Part shown: one piece after another, positions 7,929-18,911 of the stretch | How positions within the stretch are numbered: the first letter of the stretch is position 1 | Layout of the letters: every line of letters starts with the position of its first letter | Assembly: GCF_009996845.1 (NCBI RefSeq) | Contig: NZ_JAACYS010000004.1 | Span: 1-64,000, forward strand | Origin: Pallidibacillus pasinlerensis | GTDB lineage: Bacteria > Bacillota > Bacilli > Bacillales > Caldibacillaceae | Reading direction: 5' to 3' | Length of the DNA: 64,000 nucleotides | Notes under the pieces: generated by a model | What the model was told of the DNA's origin: nothing | The model's input: only the letters and a program-made list of their open reading frames with translations | Databases searched by the model: none | Position numbers and translations under genes: made by a program

Positions 7929-8114
7929 CTAAATATATGACTTAGTAGGAAAAAGAAGGACAACTTTTAAACATGATATTTTATCTGGTTGTTCAGGATG
8001 GCGAACTACAGCAGCTTCTTGAATATTAGCTACATTTTGTGTATGTGGATTCCGGTAGACGACATATACGATGTCCCCTGGCTAATAGTGCTCATTCGTC
8101 TCGAATAAATTCAT
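7929..8114 (-). pseudogene. splA: SplA-like (spore photoproduct lyase regulator) gene with early stop
   Basis: In this 380-nt stretch a minus-strand frame begins at ATG 8114 right after AGGAAGGTGAAGAT and is closed by TAG at codon 11. It then reads on for 51 codons: PGDIVYVVYRNPHTQNVANI, then QEAAVVRHPEQ. That block is recognisable as the conserved core of SplA, the TRAP-like regulator that precedes splB (spore photoproduct lyase) in Bacillus. The tail after residue 45 does not look like SplA, and the frame ends at about 62 codons against roughly 80 expected, so the 3' end is decayed as well. splB is not in the window. Confidence 0.65.
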
Positions 8115-8220
8115 ATCTTCACCTTCCTAAAATGCAAAATACTGTTTTCCCTTTCAACTTTAACTTTATTTTTCCATGAAACAACTTTAATATGAGTTCA
8201 TGTTTATGGTATTTCTTAAA

Positions 8221-8287
8221 CAAAAAATGGTCTAACTTACAATCCAATCATAAAATTGATTGGGATTGTTTGTTAGACCTTTTTTCC
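8221..8287. terminator. Terminator of the glycogen operon
   Basis: An extended hairpin in which GGTCTAAC and GTTAGACC form the base and ACAATCCAATC/GATTGGGATTGT the top. T runs lie on both sides, so it could work in both directions. It begins immediately after the glgP stop codon. Confidence 0.85.
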
Positions 8288-10723
8288 TTACTGTAACCTT
8301 TTTATTTTCCAAATATCGTTAACATATTCTTGAATCGTTTGATCGCTTGAGAATTTTCCAGAATGGGCAATATTTATAACACTTTTATGGGTCCAAACCA
8401 TTTTGTCTCGATATGTTTGGTCAATCAGTTCATGGGCTTCTAAATATGGTTCAAAATCTTTCAATACAAAATAAGGGTCATTATGGAAAAGTATATGGTA
8501 ATATATATCTTTAAATTCAATGACTTGCTTACCGAATTCACCATAATTTAACATATCCATAACTCTTCTGATGCGATCATCGGTATTATAAATATCTCGT
8601 GCATCATATCCACCATGTTCATAATATCTCAACACTTCTTCAGCCGTTAATCCAAATATGAACATATTTTCTTTACCAACAAGTTCACAAATTTCTACAT
8701 TAGCTCCGTCCAACGTACCTAACGTTAAGGCACCATTCATCATCATTTTCATATTTCCTGTGCCTGATGCTTCTTTACTTGCAGTTGATATCTGTTCACT
8801 TATATCTGCTGCAGGAATAATTTTTTCAGCTAAACTTACATTGTAATTTTCTAAAAAGATAATTTTCAGTTTATCCTTTATCTCTGGATCATTATTTACT
8901 TTTGTAGCAACGGTGTTAATTAGTTTAATAATTTCTTTTGCAATATGATATCCTGGGGCTGCTTTGGCACCAAAAATAAATGTTCGTGGTGTTATGTTTA
9001 AATTCGGATTGTCCTTCAATTCATGATACAAATAAATGATATGGAACACATTTAACAATTGACGTTTATATTCATGAAGTCGTTTAATATGAACATCGAA
9101 AATTGATTTTTCATCAACTTTTATGCCCGTTTGATCATAAATATAACGAGCTAATGCTAGTTTGTTTTCCTGCTTTACTAAATGAAACTTCTCAAGGATT
9201 GCTTCATCCTTAGAATGTTTCAATAAATGAATTAATTGTTTCGGTCTTTGAATCCATTGATTGCCAATTAATTCGGATATTAAATTAGAAAGTTTCGGAT
9301 TAATTTGTAATAGCCAACGCCTGTGTGTTATTCCATTTGTTTTATTGTTAAATTTATGAGGCTCAATTTTATAAAAGTCATTCATCACTTTATTTTTTAA
9401 AATGTTTGTATGCAACTTGGCAACTCCATTTACTGAGAAGCTTCCAACAATCGCAAGTCGTGCCATATGTATTTTATCGTAAGCGATAACGGCCATACTC
9501 GGTATTTTTTCACGCATCTCGGGATAATCGAACCAAAGCCTTTTACAAAAACGTTCATTAATTTCATGAACAATCATATATATGCGTGGTAAAAGATTTT
9601 TAAACAAATCAATTGGCCATGTTTCTAATGCTTCTTCCATTATCGTATGGTTTGTGTAGGCAAACACTTTTGTAGTTATCTCCCAAGCTTCCTCCCAGCC
9701 AAACCGCTCTTCATCCATTAATATTCGCATTAATTCTGGAATGGCGAGGGTTGGATGGGTATCATTAATTTGAATGACAACTTTCTCATGCAGTCTTGTT
9801 AATGGGAGTCTATAGTTCTTTTTGAACTGTTTAATAATACTTTGGATTGTTGCGGATGTTAGAAAATATTGTTGTTTTAAGCGTAACTCTTTCCCTTCTA
9901 AACTCGAATCATCTGGATAAAGAAAACCGGAAATTTGTTCGATTGAATGTTGATGATTAAGATCTCTAAAAAACATATCATCTAAACTATCCACTTGGTC
10001 ATAGTAAATTGGTTCTGCACTCCAAAGCCGTAACGTATTTACAGTATTATTTTGATACCCGACAATCGGAACATCATATGGAACAGCTAATACTTTGTCT
10101 GTGTTTTCATATTTAAATTCCAGTGTGCCATCATTTCGTTTAAACATTTGCACATTACCGTGGAATTGAACAATAATCGCTTCATCTTCTCTCCGCGTTT
10201 CCCATGGATATGGTTCCGTTAGCCAATTATCGGGAAGTTCGACTTGGTTACCATGAATAATTCGTTGTTCAAATAAACCGTATCGATAACGAATTCCAAA
10301 ACCATGACCAGGATAATTTAATGAGGCTAAGGAGTCGAGAAAACATGCAGCCAATCTCCCTAATCCACCATTTCCAAGTCCAGCATCCTCTTCTTCCTCT
10401 AAAATTTCATCAAGTATAAAACCTAGTTCTTCCATCGCTTCTTCAGTAACTTGTAATAAACCACAATTTAACAAATTATTTCGTAATAACCGCCCTATTA
10501 AAAACTCCATAGACAAATAATATAACTGTTTATTACTTTCTTCTTTATACCTTTTGTTCGTTTCTTGCCATTTTTGTCTAATTTCATTACTTACGATTCC
10601 TGCTAATGCAAAATACAACTCTTTATTTGTTGCATGTTTAATTGTTTTGCCAAATTGCTTAAAAACCGTTTCGGTCATACGGTTTTTAATCCATTCAGCC
10701 GAATAGGACGTATGTGTAGTCAA
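8288..10723 (-). CDS. glgP: Glycogen phosphorylase
   Basis: A GT35 enzyme that releases glucose-1-phosphate from alpha-1,4-glucan using pyridoxal phosphate. The 811 residues match the usual bacterial length of about 800. Recognisable segments are YYLSMEFLIGRLLRNNL near 68, the EDAGLGNGGLGRLAACFLDS block near 110, NDTHPTLAIPELMR near 317, and KTNGITHRRWL near 455. The PLP-lysine block EASGTGNMKMMMNGALTLGT lies near 645. The start is TTG 10723, with GGAGGTG overlapping the glgA stop 12 nt away, so translation is probably coupled. It is the last gene of glgB-C-D-A-P, giving the operon both a synthesis and a breakdown arm. Confidence 0.97.
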   Translation of the reverse strand: MTTHTSYSAEWIKNRMTETVFKQFGKTIKHATNKELYFALAGIVSNEIRQKWQETNKRYKEESNKQLYYLSMEFLIGRLLRNNLLNCGLLQVTEEAMEELGFILDEILEEEEDAGLGNGGLGRLAACFLDSLASLNYPGHGFGIRYRYGLFEQRIIHGNQVELPDNWLTEPYPWETRREDEAIIVQFHGNVQMFKRNDGTLEFKYENTDKVLAVPYDVPIVGYQNNTVNTLRLWSAEPIYYDQVDSLDDMFFRDLNHQHSIEQISGFLYPDDSSLEGKELRLKQQYFLTSATIQSIIKQFKKNYRLPLTRLHEKVVIQINDTHPTLAIPELMRILMDEERFGWEEAWEITTKVFAYTNHTIMEEALETWPIDLFKNLLPRIYMIVHEINERFCKRLWFDYPEMREKIPSMAVIAYDKIHMARLAIVGSFSVNGVAKLHTNILKNKVMNDFYKIEPHKFNNKTNGITHRRWLLQINPKLSNLISELIGNQWIQRPKQLIHLLKHSKDEAILEKFHLVKQENKLALARYIYDQTGIKVDEKSIFDVHIKRLHEYKRQLLNVFHIIYLYHELKDNPNLNITPRTFIFGAKAAPGYHIAKEIIKLINTVATKVNNDPEIKDKLKIIFLENYNVSLAEKIIPAADISEQISTASKEASGTGNMKMMMNGALTLGTLDGANVEICELVGKENMFIFGLTAEEVLRYYEHGGYDARDIYNTDDRIRRVMDMLNYGEFGKQVIEFKDIYYHILFHNDPYFVLKDFEPYLEAHELIDQTYRDKMVWTHKSVINIAHSGKFSSDQTIQEYVNDIWKIKRLQ

Positions 10724-10735
10724 GGAAGCACCTCC

Positions 10736-12166
10736 TTATATTGTGATAGTTGACGGTAAAAGTGTTTCATATAACTTTGCATACTCCTTAGCAGAATTTT
10801 TCCAACTAAATTGACTTTTATTTACATTTTTCAATAATTGTTGAAAATGTTCAGGTCGGTGATATATTTCAAGAGAGTAACGTAACACATTTAAGAAATC
10901 GTGAGCATTGTAGTTTGTAAAACTGAAGCCATTTCCTTCCCCTGTAATCTCATTGTACGGCTGAATTGTATCTTTTAATCCACCTGTTTCACGAACAATC
11001 GGGACAGTTTTATATTGTAATGCAATTAATTGGGATAATCCGCACGGTTCAAATTTTGAAGGCATGACAAAAAAGTCTGCTGCAGCATACATTTTTCGTG
11101 CGAATTCTTCATCAAAAGTAATTAAGGCTCTAACTTTTTCAGGATAAACATGTTCAACATGTTTAAAGTAATTTTCAAATTGTTCGTTCCCGGTTCCTAA
11201 AACGATAAACTGAACATCATTTTGGATAAATTCATCAAAAATATGCATAATTAAATGTATCCCTTTTTGCTCAACTAAACGAGAAATTAAAATATAAAGT
11301 GGCTTTTCTCGATCGACTGGTAATTTTAATTCCTCTTGTAAAAGGATTTTATTATCTTGCTTTTTACTACGAGCAGATCGGTAGTTAATTGGGATATATG
11401 GATCGGTCAAAGGATTATATTCTTTCGTATCAATTCCATTTATGATTCCATGTATATCTTGTGCACGATGTTCTAAAATGGGATGCAAACCTTCACTATA
11501 ATAAGGATATTTAATTTCTTCCGCGTAAGATGGACTAACCGTTGTAACTTTATCAGCATGGAAAATCCCAGCTTTTAGGCAATTTAACATACCATTCCAC
11601 TCCATGCCGCTAATATGTTCCCGTGATAATAAGAAAAAGTCATGAAACGTATCAAGTGGCATCGTACCTTGATATTTAATATTGTGAATCGTTAAGACCA
11701 TCTTTAAGTTCGGAATTGGTTGGATTATTTTAGCTAATGCAACAGCAATTCCTGCTTGCCAATCATGTCCGTGTAAAATATCAGGTTTAAAATCAAGGGC
11801 ATTAAGGGCTTCTATTACAGCATGTGAGAAGAAAACAAATCGTTCCCCATCGTCATAATAACCGTAAATTCCTTTTCTCGTAAAATAATAGTCGTTCGCA
11901 ACAAAATAATAGATAATTCCATTATGCTTTAAAGAATAGATCGTTGTTTCTTGATTCCGCCAGCCTAACTTCACATTAATTGTTGCTACATATTCAACTT
12001 TACTTTTCCATTCTTCACTCATTTCATCATAAAAAGGCAAAATGACACGAACATCCATATTTTCATTTTCTTTTAAACTATGAGGAAGAGAGCCAACAAC
12101 ATCCGCCAACCCTCCAGTTTTAATAAATGGTGCACATTCTGATGCGACAAATAGAACTTTTTCCAT
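10736..12166 (-). CDS. glgA: Glycogen synthase (ADP-glucose)
   Basis: A GT5 glycosyltransferase of 476 residues that elongates glycogen from ADP-glucose. The N-terminal domain has the substrate-binding KTGGLADVVGSLP at 17-29. The C-terminal GT-B domain carries the retaining-enzyme block EPCGLSQLIALQYKTVPIVR near 372, followed by ETGGLKDTI. ATG 12166 follows GGGAGGAGAGAA. It sits between glgD and glgP with short gaps (55 and 12 nt), consistent with one mRNA. Confidence 0.97.
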   Translation of the reverse strand: MEKVLFVASECAPFIKTGGLADVVGSLPHSLKENENMDVRVILPFYDEMSEEWKSKVEYVATINVKLGWRNQETTIYSLKHNGIIYYFVANDYYFTRKGIYGYYDDGERFVFFSHAVIEALNALDFKPDILHGHDWQAGIAVALAKIIQPIPNLKMVLTIHNIKYQGTMPLDTFHDFFLLSREHISGMEWNGMLNCLKAGIFHADKVTTVSPSYAEEIKYPYYSEGLHPILEHRAQDIHGIINGIDTKEYNPLTDPYIPINYRSARSKKQDNKILLQEELKLPVDREKPLYILISRLVEQKGIHLIMHIFDEFIQNDVQFIVLGTGNEQFENYFKHVEHVYPEKVRALITFDEEFARKMYAAADFFVMPSKFEPCGLSQLIALQYKTVPIVRETGGLKDTIQPYNEITGEGNGFSFTNYNAHDFLNVLRYSLEIYHRPEHFQQLLKNVNKSQFSWKNSAKEYAKLYETLLPSTITI

Positions 12167-12221
12167 TTCTCTCTCCTCCCTACTACATAATGTTTTGACA
12201 AACCAGATTTAAGTATGAATA

Positions 12222-13328
12222 CTAAATCACTTGTCTTTTCGCAACGACAAACGGTTTATCGGGTGAACCAATTAATTTTTGTCCTCGCGTTATATGAACA
12301 TCTTTATCAAGGATGACATTTTCTAAATAAACATCCTCTTCAATCGTACATCTTTGCATTATAATCGAGTTTTTCACGGTAGCGCCTGTATGCACTTCAA
12401 CACCCCTAAATAATACGCTATTTTCAATATCCCCATCGATGACACATCCGTTAGCAAGAATGGAACGATTTACTCGGGCATTCTTTTTATATTGAACAGA
12501 TGGATTATTTGATAATTTCGTTCGCACAAAGTATTTCTGATAGAATAATTTTTCATAGTCTTCTAAAGAAAGTAAATTCATATTTTGTCGATAAAAACTT
12601 TCAACTGAATTAATAAAAGCACTATAACCCCGATAACGATAGTTTTGTATTTTTAATCCGTTAACTCTTTCTGCAATACCATTTACAAAGAAGTTATCTT
12701 TATGGTAGGCAATGCAATCATCTACGAGTTCCATTAGCAATTCCTTATTAATTATATAAACCCCTGTAAAAACTAACGGATTATGTTTATCATTCGTTAT
12801 ATTACGGACCCAACCAAGATCATCCGCTTCAACTCGGAAATATGGTTCATGTTCAGGTAAAAGTTCTTCAACTTGTGTTGAAATTAAGGTCACATCAGCC
12901 CCACGGTCTACATGAAACTTAAATGCTTCTTTATAATCCGTATTCGTAATAAATTGACTCCCACTAATTAACACATATTCAGCATTACTGCGGTGAAAAT
13001 AATCTCGATTATTGTGGAAGAATTGTAGATCTCCTCTCGATTTATCGGAAGGGTCATGCCAATCCGGTGGTAAAATAAATAAACCACCGTTTCTGCGATC
13101 CAAATCCCAAATTTCACCCGTACCTAAATGGTCAAGTAAGGAGCGGTATTTGCTCCTAACAAATATGGCTACTTCTTCTATTCCTGTATTAACAATATTC
13201 GATAAAGTGAAGTCGATTAAACGATATCTCCCACCGAAGGGAATCGACGCTCCGTTGCGGAAATACGTTAATTCATTAAAAAATTGGTGTTCATGATCTA
13301 AGTTAATAAGTCCCATCAATCGCTTCAT
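12222..13328 (-). CDS. glgD: GlgD, non-catalytic-type subunit of ADP-glucose pyrophosphorylase
   Basis: The 368-residue protein has the nucleotidyltransferase fold ([16 protein letters not shown] near 31) followed by a left-handed beta-helix of hexapeptide repeats ([20 protein letters not shown]). The N-terminus ([18 protein letters not shown]) lacks the glycine-rich AGGxGxRL loop found in GlgC. This is the usual mark of GlgD, which pairs with GlgC to form a more active or regulated heteromer. It overlaps glgC by ATGA, so the subunits are translationally coupled. Confidence 0.95.
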   Translation of the reverse strand: MKRLMGLINLDHEHQFFNELTYFRNGASIPFGGRYRLIDFTLSNIVNTGIEEVAIFVRSKYRSLLDHLGTGEIWDLDRRNGGLFILPPDWHDPSDKSRGDLQFFHNNRDYFHRSNAEYVLISGSQFITNTDYKEAFKFHVDRGADVTLISTQVEELLPEHEPYFRVEADDLGWVRNITNDKHNPLVFTGVYIINKELLMELVDDCIAYHKDNFFVNGIAERVNGLKIQNYRYRGYSAFINSVESFYRQNMNLLSLEDYEKLFYQKYFVRTKLSNNPSVQYKKNARVNRSILANGCVIDGDIENSVLFRGVEVHTGATVKNSIIMQRCTIEEDVYLENVILDKDVHITRGQKLIGSPDKPFVVAKRQVI

Positions 13329-14485
13329 CGATTTTCACCACCAATTACAATAGATTTTTGTTCTAGAATCTCTCGGTTTACAACAATTGGGTCTTCATCA
13401 CGGGTTGCTACTAGATGAGTTCCGTCTGGGATTGTTGTATTTTCCATAACAATTACTCTATCTAAAACACAATTTTTACCTACTTTTACTCCGGAGTGGA
13501 CTATTGATTGGGTAATTATCGCATCATTATCAACTTCAACATTATGGAATAAAACAGATTGCTCAATTACACCGCCCAAAATTTTACATCCGTCATTAAT
13601 AATTGAATTTTTTACTACTGCACGATCACAAATGAATTGAGGAGGAAAATTCGAATTATTCGTATAAATTCGCCAATTTTTGTTATCAAAATCAAGTTCA
13701 CTATTTTCTTGTAATAAGTCCATATTCGCTTCCCAATAACTCTGTATTGTTCCGACATCTTTCCAATATCCTTCAAATTTATATGCATATAATTTTAAAT
13801 CATCGTTCAACATTGCTGGAATTATATCTTTTCCAAAATCATGGCTAGATGATCTCTGTTTAGCATCTTTAATTAAATAATTCTTTAACACTTCCCATGT
13901 AAATACATAAATTCCCATTGAAGCTAAATTGTTTTTCGGATTTTCAGGCTTTTCTTCAAACTCGTAAATACTTAAGTCATCATTTGTATTTAAAATCCCA
14001 AAGCGTGATGCTTCATCCCAAGGTACTTCAATAACTGAAATTGTTGCATCAGCTTTCGTTTCTTTATGTTGATTTAATAGCTTTCGGTAATCCATTTGAT
14101 AAATATGATCTCCGGACATGACAAGAACATATTTCGGGTTATATTGTTCAATGAAATGGATGTTTTGATAAATGGCATCAGCTGTACCCGAATACCAATC
14201 TCCACCATGTTTTGCAGTATATGGTGATAAAACAGTTACCCCACCATCACTACGGTTCATTTCCCACGGTTGTCCATTACCAATATGTTTCGTCAGTTCG
14301 AGCGGCGAGTATTGGGTTAATACACCAACCGTAAATATACTAGAATTTGTACAGTTACTTAACGTGAAATCAATAATCCGATATTTTCCACCAAAAGGTA
14401 CTGCAGGTTTTGCCAAATGATGTGTTAACAATCCTAACCTTTTCCCTTCCCCACCAGCTAACAACATCCCGATACATTCTTTCAA
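13325..14485 (-). CDS. glgC: Glucose-1-phosphate adenylyltransferase
   Basis: This enzyme makes ADP-glucose from ATP and glucose-1-phosphate, the committed step of glycogen synthesis. In the 386 residues, [14 protein letters not shown] (8-21) is the nucleotide-binding loop. [20 protein letters not shown] follows, and [10 protein letters not shown] near 129 holds the metal-binding Asp. FEEKPENPK near 191 holds the Lys that binds glucose-1-phosphate, and a C-terminal beta-helix closes the protein. The start is TTG 14485, seven nt after GAGGAGG, overlapping the glgB stop by four nt; the gene end overlaps glgD by four nt. Confidence 0.97.
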   Translation of the reverse strand: MKECIGMLLAGGEGKRLGLLTHHLAKPAVPFGGKYRIIDFTLSNCTNSSIFTVGVLTQYSPLELTKHIGNGQPWEMNRSDGGVTVLSPYTAKHGGDWYSGTADAIYQNIHFIEQYNPKYVLVMSGDHIYQMDYRKLLNQHKETKADATISVIEVPWDEASRFGILNTNDDLSIYEFEEKPENPKNNLASMGIYVFTWEVLKNYLIKDAKQRSSSHDFGKDIIPAMLNDDLKLYAYKFEGYWKDVGTIQSYWEANMDLLQENSELDFDNKNWRIYTNNSNFPPQFICDRAVVKNSIINDGCKILGGVIEQSVLFHNVEVDNDAIITQSIVHSGVKVGKNCVLDRVIVMENTTIPDGTHLVATRDEDPIVVNREILEQKSIVIGGENR

Positions 14486-16395
14486 GAGATCTCCTCCTCT
14501 TTTTCTACTTCCTTAATTTTTTTATATATTGTAATTGCTAATGGTGGAATTTTTACTTTAATGTGTTGGCTAAACCCATGCCATTTTTTTGGAAAGGTAA
14601 AATGTTTACTATCACTGGTCTGACCAGATCCACCATATTGCTTTTCATCCGAATTAAAAATTTCAATATAAGTGCCTTCCTTTGGAACACCAATTTTGTA
14701 ATCGTAATATACAACTGGTGTAAAGTTACAAATAACAATTAATTCTTCATTATTTTTATTTCGACGAATGAATGCGATAATACTTTGATCAATATTATGC
14801 GGGTCAATCCATTCAAACCCCTTCGGATTGTGGTCTAATTCAAAAAGTTCTGAATGTTTTTTGTAAAAATGGTTCAATGATATGAAATATTGAAACATTT
14901 GATTGTGTAGTGGATAGTCAAATAAATGCCAGTCTAGCTGTTCTTTATCTTTCCATTCTGCGTATTGACCGAATTCTCCTCCCATGAATAATAATTTCTT
15001 CCCTGGGTGAGTATACATATATCCATACAACAAACGGAGATTTGCAAATTGCTGCCATTGGTCACCAGGCATTTTATCCAGTAGTGACTTTTTACCATGT
15101 ACAACTTCGTCATGTGACAATGGTAGCAAGAAATTTTCAGACCAAGCATACATGAATGAAAACGTAATTAACTGATGATGCCATTTTCGATGGATTGGAT
15201 CTATTTTCATATATCTCAACATATCGTTCATCCAACCCATATTCCATTTATAATTAAACCCTAATCCACCTAAATAAGTTGGTGATGTTACTAACGGGTA
15301 ATCGGAACTATCTTCAGCCATCATTAAAAAACTAGGGTCCCGTTCGAAAACAACTTCATTTAATTTACGAATGAAAGCTAATGCTTCTAAATTTTCTTCA
15401 CCGCCAAAAGAGTTGTAGATTTTTTCTTCCCAATCAGGACGGTCAAAGTTTAAAAACATCATACTGGCGACAGCATCGACACGTAAACCATCAATATGAA
15501 ATTCCTCCATCCAATAAATCGCATTTGAAATTAAAAAACTTTGTACTTCAGGTCTTCCAAAATCAAAAGCAAGTGTCCCCCATCCATGTTTTTCAGCTTT
15601 TTTTGGATCTTGATATTCGTATAAAGGCTGACCATCAAACTTTCTTAATCCATGTGCATCTTTACAAAAATGACCAGGCACCCAATCCATTATGACACCA
15701 ATATTATGCTTATGACATTCATTTACGAAGTATTTAAAATCATCTGGTGTTCCATAACGTGAGGTTACCGCATAATAACCGGTAATTTGATAACCCCAAG
15801 ACAAATCAAAGGGATGTTCTAATAATGGTAGTAACTCAATATGTGTAAATCCTAACTTTTTAACATATGGTATAAGTTCATGTGCAAGTTCGCAATATGT
15901 AAGAAATTCTCCATCTTTCTTCTTCCATGTTCCGAGGTGAACTTCATAGATGGATATCGGGGAAGTGTATGGATTATACTTCTTTTTCTTTTTTTTCCAT
16001 TTGACATCCGTCCACTGAAAGTTAGATGCTTTCGAAGTAATTGAGGCTGTTCTTGGTCGTAGTTCGGAACGAAATGCGTAGGGATCTGCTTTTAAAATCA
16101 ATTCATCATCGGGTGTTACAATTGCATACTTATAATTTGAGCCTATAGGTATATCGGTGAAAAAGCCGACCCAGAGTCCTTCATTCGTTATTCTTTGTAA
16201 TGGGTGACTTTCTGCATTCCAATCGTTAAAATCACCGACAACAGAAATATTTTTTGCATGTGGTGCCCAAGTTGAAAATCGAAATCCAGATTGACCATTC
16301 CAATTTATGAAATGGCAACCTAATATTTTATAACTATAATAATTTGTACCTTGATGGAATAAATAGATGTCTGTTTCTGAAATATTATAGTACAA
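14482..16395 (-). CDS. glgB: 1,4-alpha-glucan branching enzyme
   Basis: A GH13 branching enzyme that forms alpha-1,6 branches, 637 residues. An N-terminal CBM48 domain ([20 protein letters not shown]) is followed by the TIM barrel. The nucleophile Asp is in [11 protein letters not shown] near 305, the acid/base Glu in MAEDSSDYP near 353, and the stabilising Asp in [15 protein letters not shown] near 419. GlgB usually has AEES where this has AEDS, a mild change after the catalytic Glu. The start is TTG 16395 preceded by AAGGTGG. It is the first gene of the glycogen operon, behind a good sigma-A promoter. Confidence 0.97.
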   Translation of the reverse strand: MYYNISETDIYLFHQGTNYYSYKILGCHFINWNGQSGFRFSTWAPHAKNISVVGDFNDWNAESHPLQRITNEGLWVGFFTDIPIGSNYKYAIVTPDDELILKADPYAFRSELRPRTASITSKASNFQWTDVKWKKKKKKYNPYTSPISIYEVHLGTWKKKDGEFLTYCELAHELIPYVKKLGFTHIELLPLLEHPFDLSWGYQITGYYAVTSRYGTPDDFKYFVNECHKHNIGVIMDWVPGHFCKDAHGLRKFDGQPLYEYQDPKKAEKHGWGTLAFDFGRPEVQSFLISNAIYWMEEFHIDGLRVDAVASMMFLNFDRPDWEEKIYNSFGGEENLEALAFIRKLNEVVFERDPSFLMMAEDSSDYPLVTSPTYLGGLGFNYKWNMGWMNDMLRYMKIDPIHRKWHHQLITFSFMYAWSENFLLPLSHDEVVHGKKSLLDKMPGDQWQQFANLRLLYGYMYTHPGKKLLFMGGEFGQYAEWKDKEQLDWHLFDYPLHNQMFQYFISLNHFYKKHSELFELDHNPKGFEWIDPHNIDQSIIAFIRRNKNNEELIVICNFTPVVYYDYKIGVPKEGTYIEIFNSDEKQYGGSGQTSDSKHFTFPKKWHGFSQHIKVKIPPLAITIYKKIKEVEKEEEIS

Positions 16396-16451
16396 ATAAT
16401 CCCACCTTCCACACAGAAAACATTCATGTAAAATTATTATGATTACTGTAA

Positions 16452-16479
16452 ATTATATATGTTTTCCCAGTTATTTCAA
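16452..16479 (-). promoter_or_regulatory. Sigma-A promoter of the glgBCDAP operon
   Basis: On the minus strand TTGAAA (16474-16479) is followed after 16 nt by TATAAT (16452-16457). That is a near-consensus housekeeping promoter about 55 nt before the glgB start. B. subtilis glgB is, from memory, sporulation-controlled; this sequence suggests vegetative expression here. Confidence 0.75.
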
Positions 16480-16622
16480 CATTTAGTATTCGACAAATTT
16501 ATGTTATAAATCGAATTTTGTCAAAACTTTTTTTATTTTATTACCAATCTATTTTTATTATATAAAATAAATGTAAACGAATTGCAAATAGTGTGATAAA
16601 TTTATTTTAAGATAATAAACCG

Positions 16623-16636
16623 TGAAAACGTATATA
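16623..16636 (+). promoter_or_regulatory. Possible cre site upstream of amyX
   Basis: TGAAAACGTATATA matches 12 of 14 positions of the CcpA operator consensus. It lies just upstream of the pullulanase ribosome-binding site, where a bound protein would block transcription. Confidence 0.35.
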
Positions 16637-16651
16637 AACGAGGTGTAATTA

Positions 16652-18766
16652 ATGAAACAACCTGTTGCTTGGATCGACGATGTTCATATGATGAGTGTAT
16701 TGTTAGGTGACTTGACACATTTGACTATTGAAGATAATTTGCCTGTAATTTTTTGTAAAGAAAAAAAGATTCCCGTAAAGGTAAAAAAAATGATGAGTGA
16801 TAAAATCGTTCAACTTTATTATGATGAAGCGCTTCCGTTAGGTGAAGAATTGTATTTAACTTGGATGAACGCGAAAATTCCAATTTATGCCGGTGCAATT
16901 GTAAGAACTCCTTGGTTTGAAGAACATTATACAAATAATGATGTGCAATTGGGAGCTACTTGTAGTAAAGACGAAACAACTTTTACTGTTTGGGCCCCTA
17001 CTTCTACTTCTGTAAAAGTTATAATAAATGAAAAAAGTTTTCCAATGAATAAAAAAGAAAAAGGGATTTGGACAATTACTATTCCAGGTGATTGGCATGG
17101 GTTTTCATATGAATATGAGGTAAATGTAAATGGAAAGGTTAACCGAGTGATTGATCCTTATGCGAAATCAAGTTTAGCGAATACAAAAAGAGGAGTCATT
17201 GTTGATCTTTCACGTACATTTCAAAAAATTGAAAGTCGTCCTTTTAAAGGGAATTTACAAAATGCGATAATTTATGAACTATCGGTAAGAGATGCAACAA
17301 TAAATAATAATAGTGGTGTAGTTAATAAGGGAAAGTTTCTCGGTTTAACAGAAAAAAATACAACGACAAAAAATGGTTTTTCAACAGGGCTAGACTATTT
17401 TTCACAATTAGGAATAACTCATATTGAACTGTTACCAATTAATGATTTTGCAAGAGTTGATGAAGAAAACCAGAAAAAAGATTATAACTGGGGTTATGAT
17501 CCCCTTTTATATCAAGTACCAGAAGGAAGTTATGCTACATGTGTGAAAGATCCGATTAAAAGAATTAATGAATGTAAAAAAATGATTCATTCTTTCCATA
17601 AGTCTGGAATTGGTGTCATTATAGATGTCGTATTTAATCATGTTTTTATTAATGAAACAATTGAAGAGACAAATTTTGAAAAATTAGTACCAGGTTATTA
17701 TTTTCGTTACCATGACAACGGTATCCTTGCCAATAGTACTGGTTGCGGTAATGATTTTGCATCTGAAAGAATTATGGCAAGAAAGTTTATCTTGGATACA
17801 GTCAATTTTTGGCTTAATGAATATAAAGTAGATGGATTTCGTTTTGATTTAATGGGGGTCCTTGATATCGAAACAATGAAAGAAGTAAAAAACAGATGTG
17901 AACAAGAAGATACACCAATTATGATATTAGGTGAAGGTTGGGATATGCCTACTGCTTTACCTGCTCATAAAAAGGCAACTAGTTTTAATTCAGAACCATT
18001 AAAAGGAATTCGATTTTTTAATGATTATTTTAGAGACACATTAAAAGGAAATTTATTCCACACTGGTGAGCGCGGCTATGTAAACGGCTATGGCCATTTT
18101 TTCGAACGAATCCCTGCTCTTTTATCGGGATCGTCTATACTAAAATATGGTCATACAGTAGTCTCGGAGCCGACACAAACAATAAATTACGTAGAATGTC
18201 ATGATAACCATACCCTTTGGGATCGTCTCGCAATTACAAATGAATATGAGTCTGAGGACGTTCGAAAAAGAATGCATCAAATTGCGACTGGTATCACCTT
18301 ACTTGCTCAAGGAGTGCCATTTATTCATGCTGGTCAAGAATGGTTTCGAACAAAATCCGGAGTTGAAAATAGCTACAATGCTAGCGATGAAATAAATGAA
18401 TTAAATTGGAAAAAACGTGAAGAAGAAAATGATAATATCGAATATGTAAAATCATTAATCGATTTACGAAAAAAATACAAACATTTCCGCTTACAAACGA
18501 AAGAAGAAATATTATGGTGTCTTCATATTTTGAATACACCTGCACCAATTTTTGGTTATACCATTCTTGGTGATGACGAAGATTTTGTCATTTATATAAA
18601 TCCAACTTCAGAAACACATAAACTTCACCTCCCATCATCAAGCCGATGGCACATTATGATATCAAATCAAATGGATTTTTATAAAGACAATCGAGAATTT
18701 AATGGCGAATTTATGAACATCCATCCATTTGAATTGATAGTATTAATGAAATCAGTAATTACTTAA
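16652..18766 (+). CDS. amyX: Type I pullulanase (debranching enzyme)
   Basis: A GH13_14 enzyme that cuts alpha-1,6 branches in glycogen or pullulan, 704 residues. Its N-terminal beta domains are followed by CBM48 (GATCSKDETTFTVWAPTSTS near 97). The type I signature YNWGYDP lies near 283, the nucleophile Asp in DGFRFDLMG near 398, the acid/base Glu in ILGEGWDMP near 430, and VECHDNHTLWDRL near 515. There is no signal peptide, so it acts inside the cell, as B. subtilis AmyX does. ATG 16652 follows GAGGTG by 8 nt. It is divergent from glgB, so debranching and synthesis genes share one 256-nt control region. Confidence 0.95.
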   Translation: MKQPVAWIDDVHMMSVLLGDLTHLTIEDNLPVIFCKEKKIPVKVKKMMSDKIVQLYYDEALPLGEELYLTWMNAKIPIYAGAIVRTPWFEEHYTNNDVQLGATCSKDETTFTVWAPTSTSVKVIINEKSFPMNKKEKGIWTITIPGDWHGFSYEYEVNVNGKVNRVIDPYAKSSLANTKRGVIVDLSRTFQKIESRPFKGNLQNAIIYELSVRDATINNNSGVVNKGKFLGLTEKNTTTKNGFSTGLDYFSQLGITHIELLPINDFARVDEENQKKDYNWGYDPLLYQVPEGSYATCVKDPIKRINECKKMIHSFHKSGIGVIIDVVFNHVFINETIEETNFEKLVPGYYFRYHDNGILANSTGCGNDFASERIMARKFILDTVNFWLNEYKVDGFRFDLMGVLDIETMKEVKNRCEQEDTPIMILGEGWDMPTALPAHKKATSFNSEPLKGIRFFNDYFRDTLKGNLFHTGERGYVNGYGHFFERIPALLSGSSILKYGHTVVSEPTQTINYVECHDNHTLWDRLAITNEYESEDVRKRMHQIATGITLLAQGVPFIHAGQEWFRTKSGVENSYNASDEINELNWKKREEENDNIEYVKSLIDLRKKYKHFRLQTKEEILWCLHILNTPAPIFGYTILGDDEDFVIYINPTSETHKLHLPSSSRWHIMISNQMDFYKDNREFNGEFMNIHPFELIVLMKSVIT

Positions 18767-18772
18767 TTTATT

Positions 18773-18801
18773 AAAACGCCTAAATATGGCGTTTTTTTTT
18801 A
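18773..18801 (+). terminator. Rho-independent terminator of amyX
   Basis: AAAACGCC and GGCGTTTT form an 8-bp stem followed by a long T run, 6 nt after the stop codon. Confidence 0.9.
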
Positions 18802-18911
18802 TTTAAAATAAACATCCCCTGCCATTTGAAAAATATTTTCCAACTATATTTTTTTCTAAACGTTGAAAGATATAAATGTTCCCATATAAATTTTGATAGG
18901 AGAGGATATAG

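Noticed and set aside
16725-17098. Minus-strand frames opposite the start of amyX.
   Set aside because: Shadows of the pullulanase coding sequence with no ribosome-binding sites.
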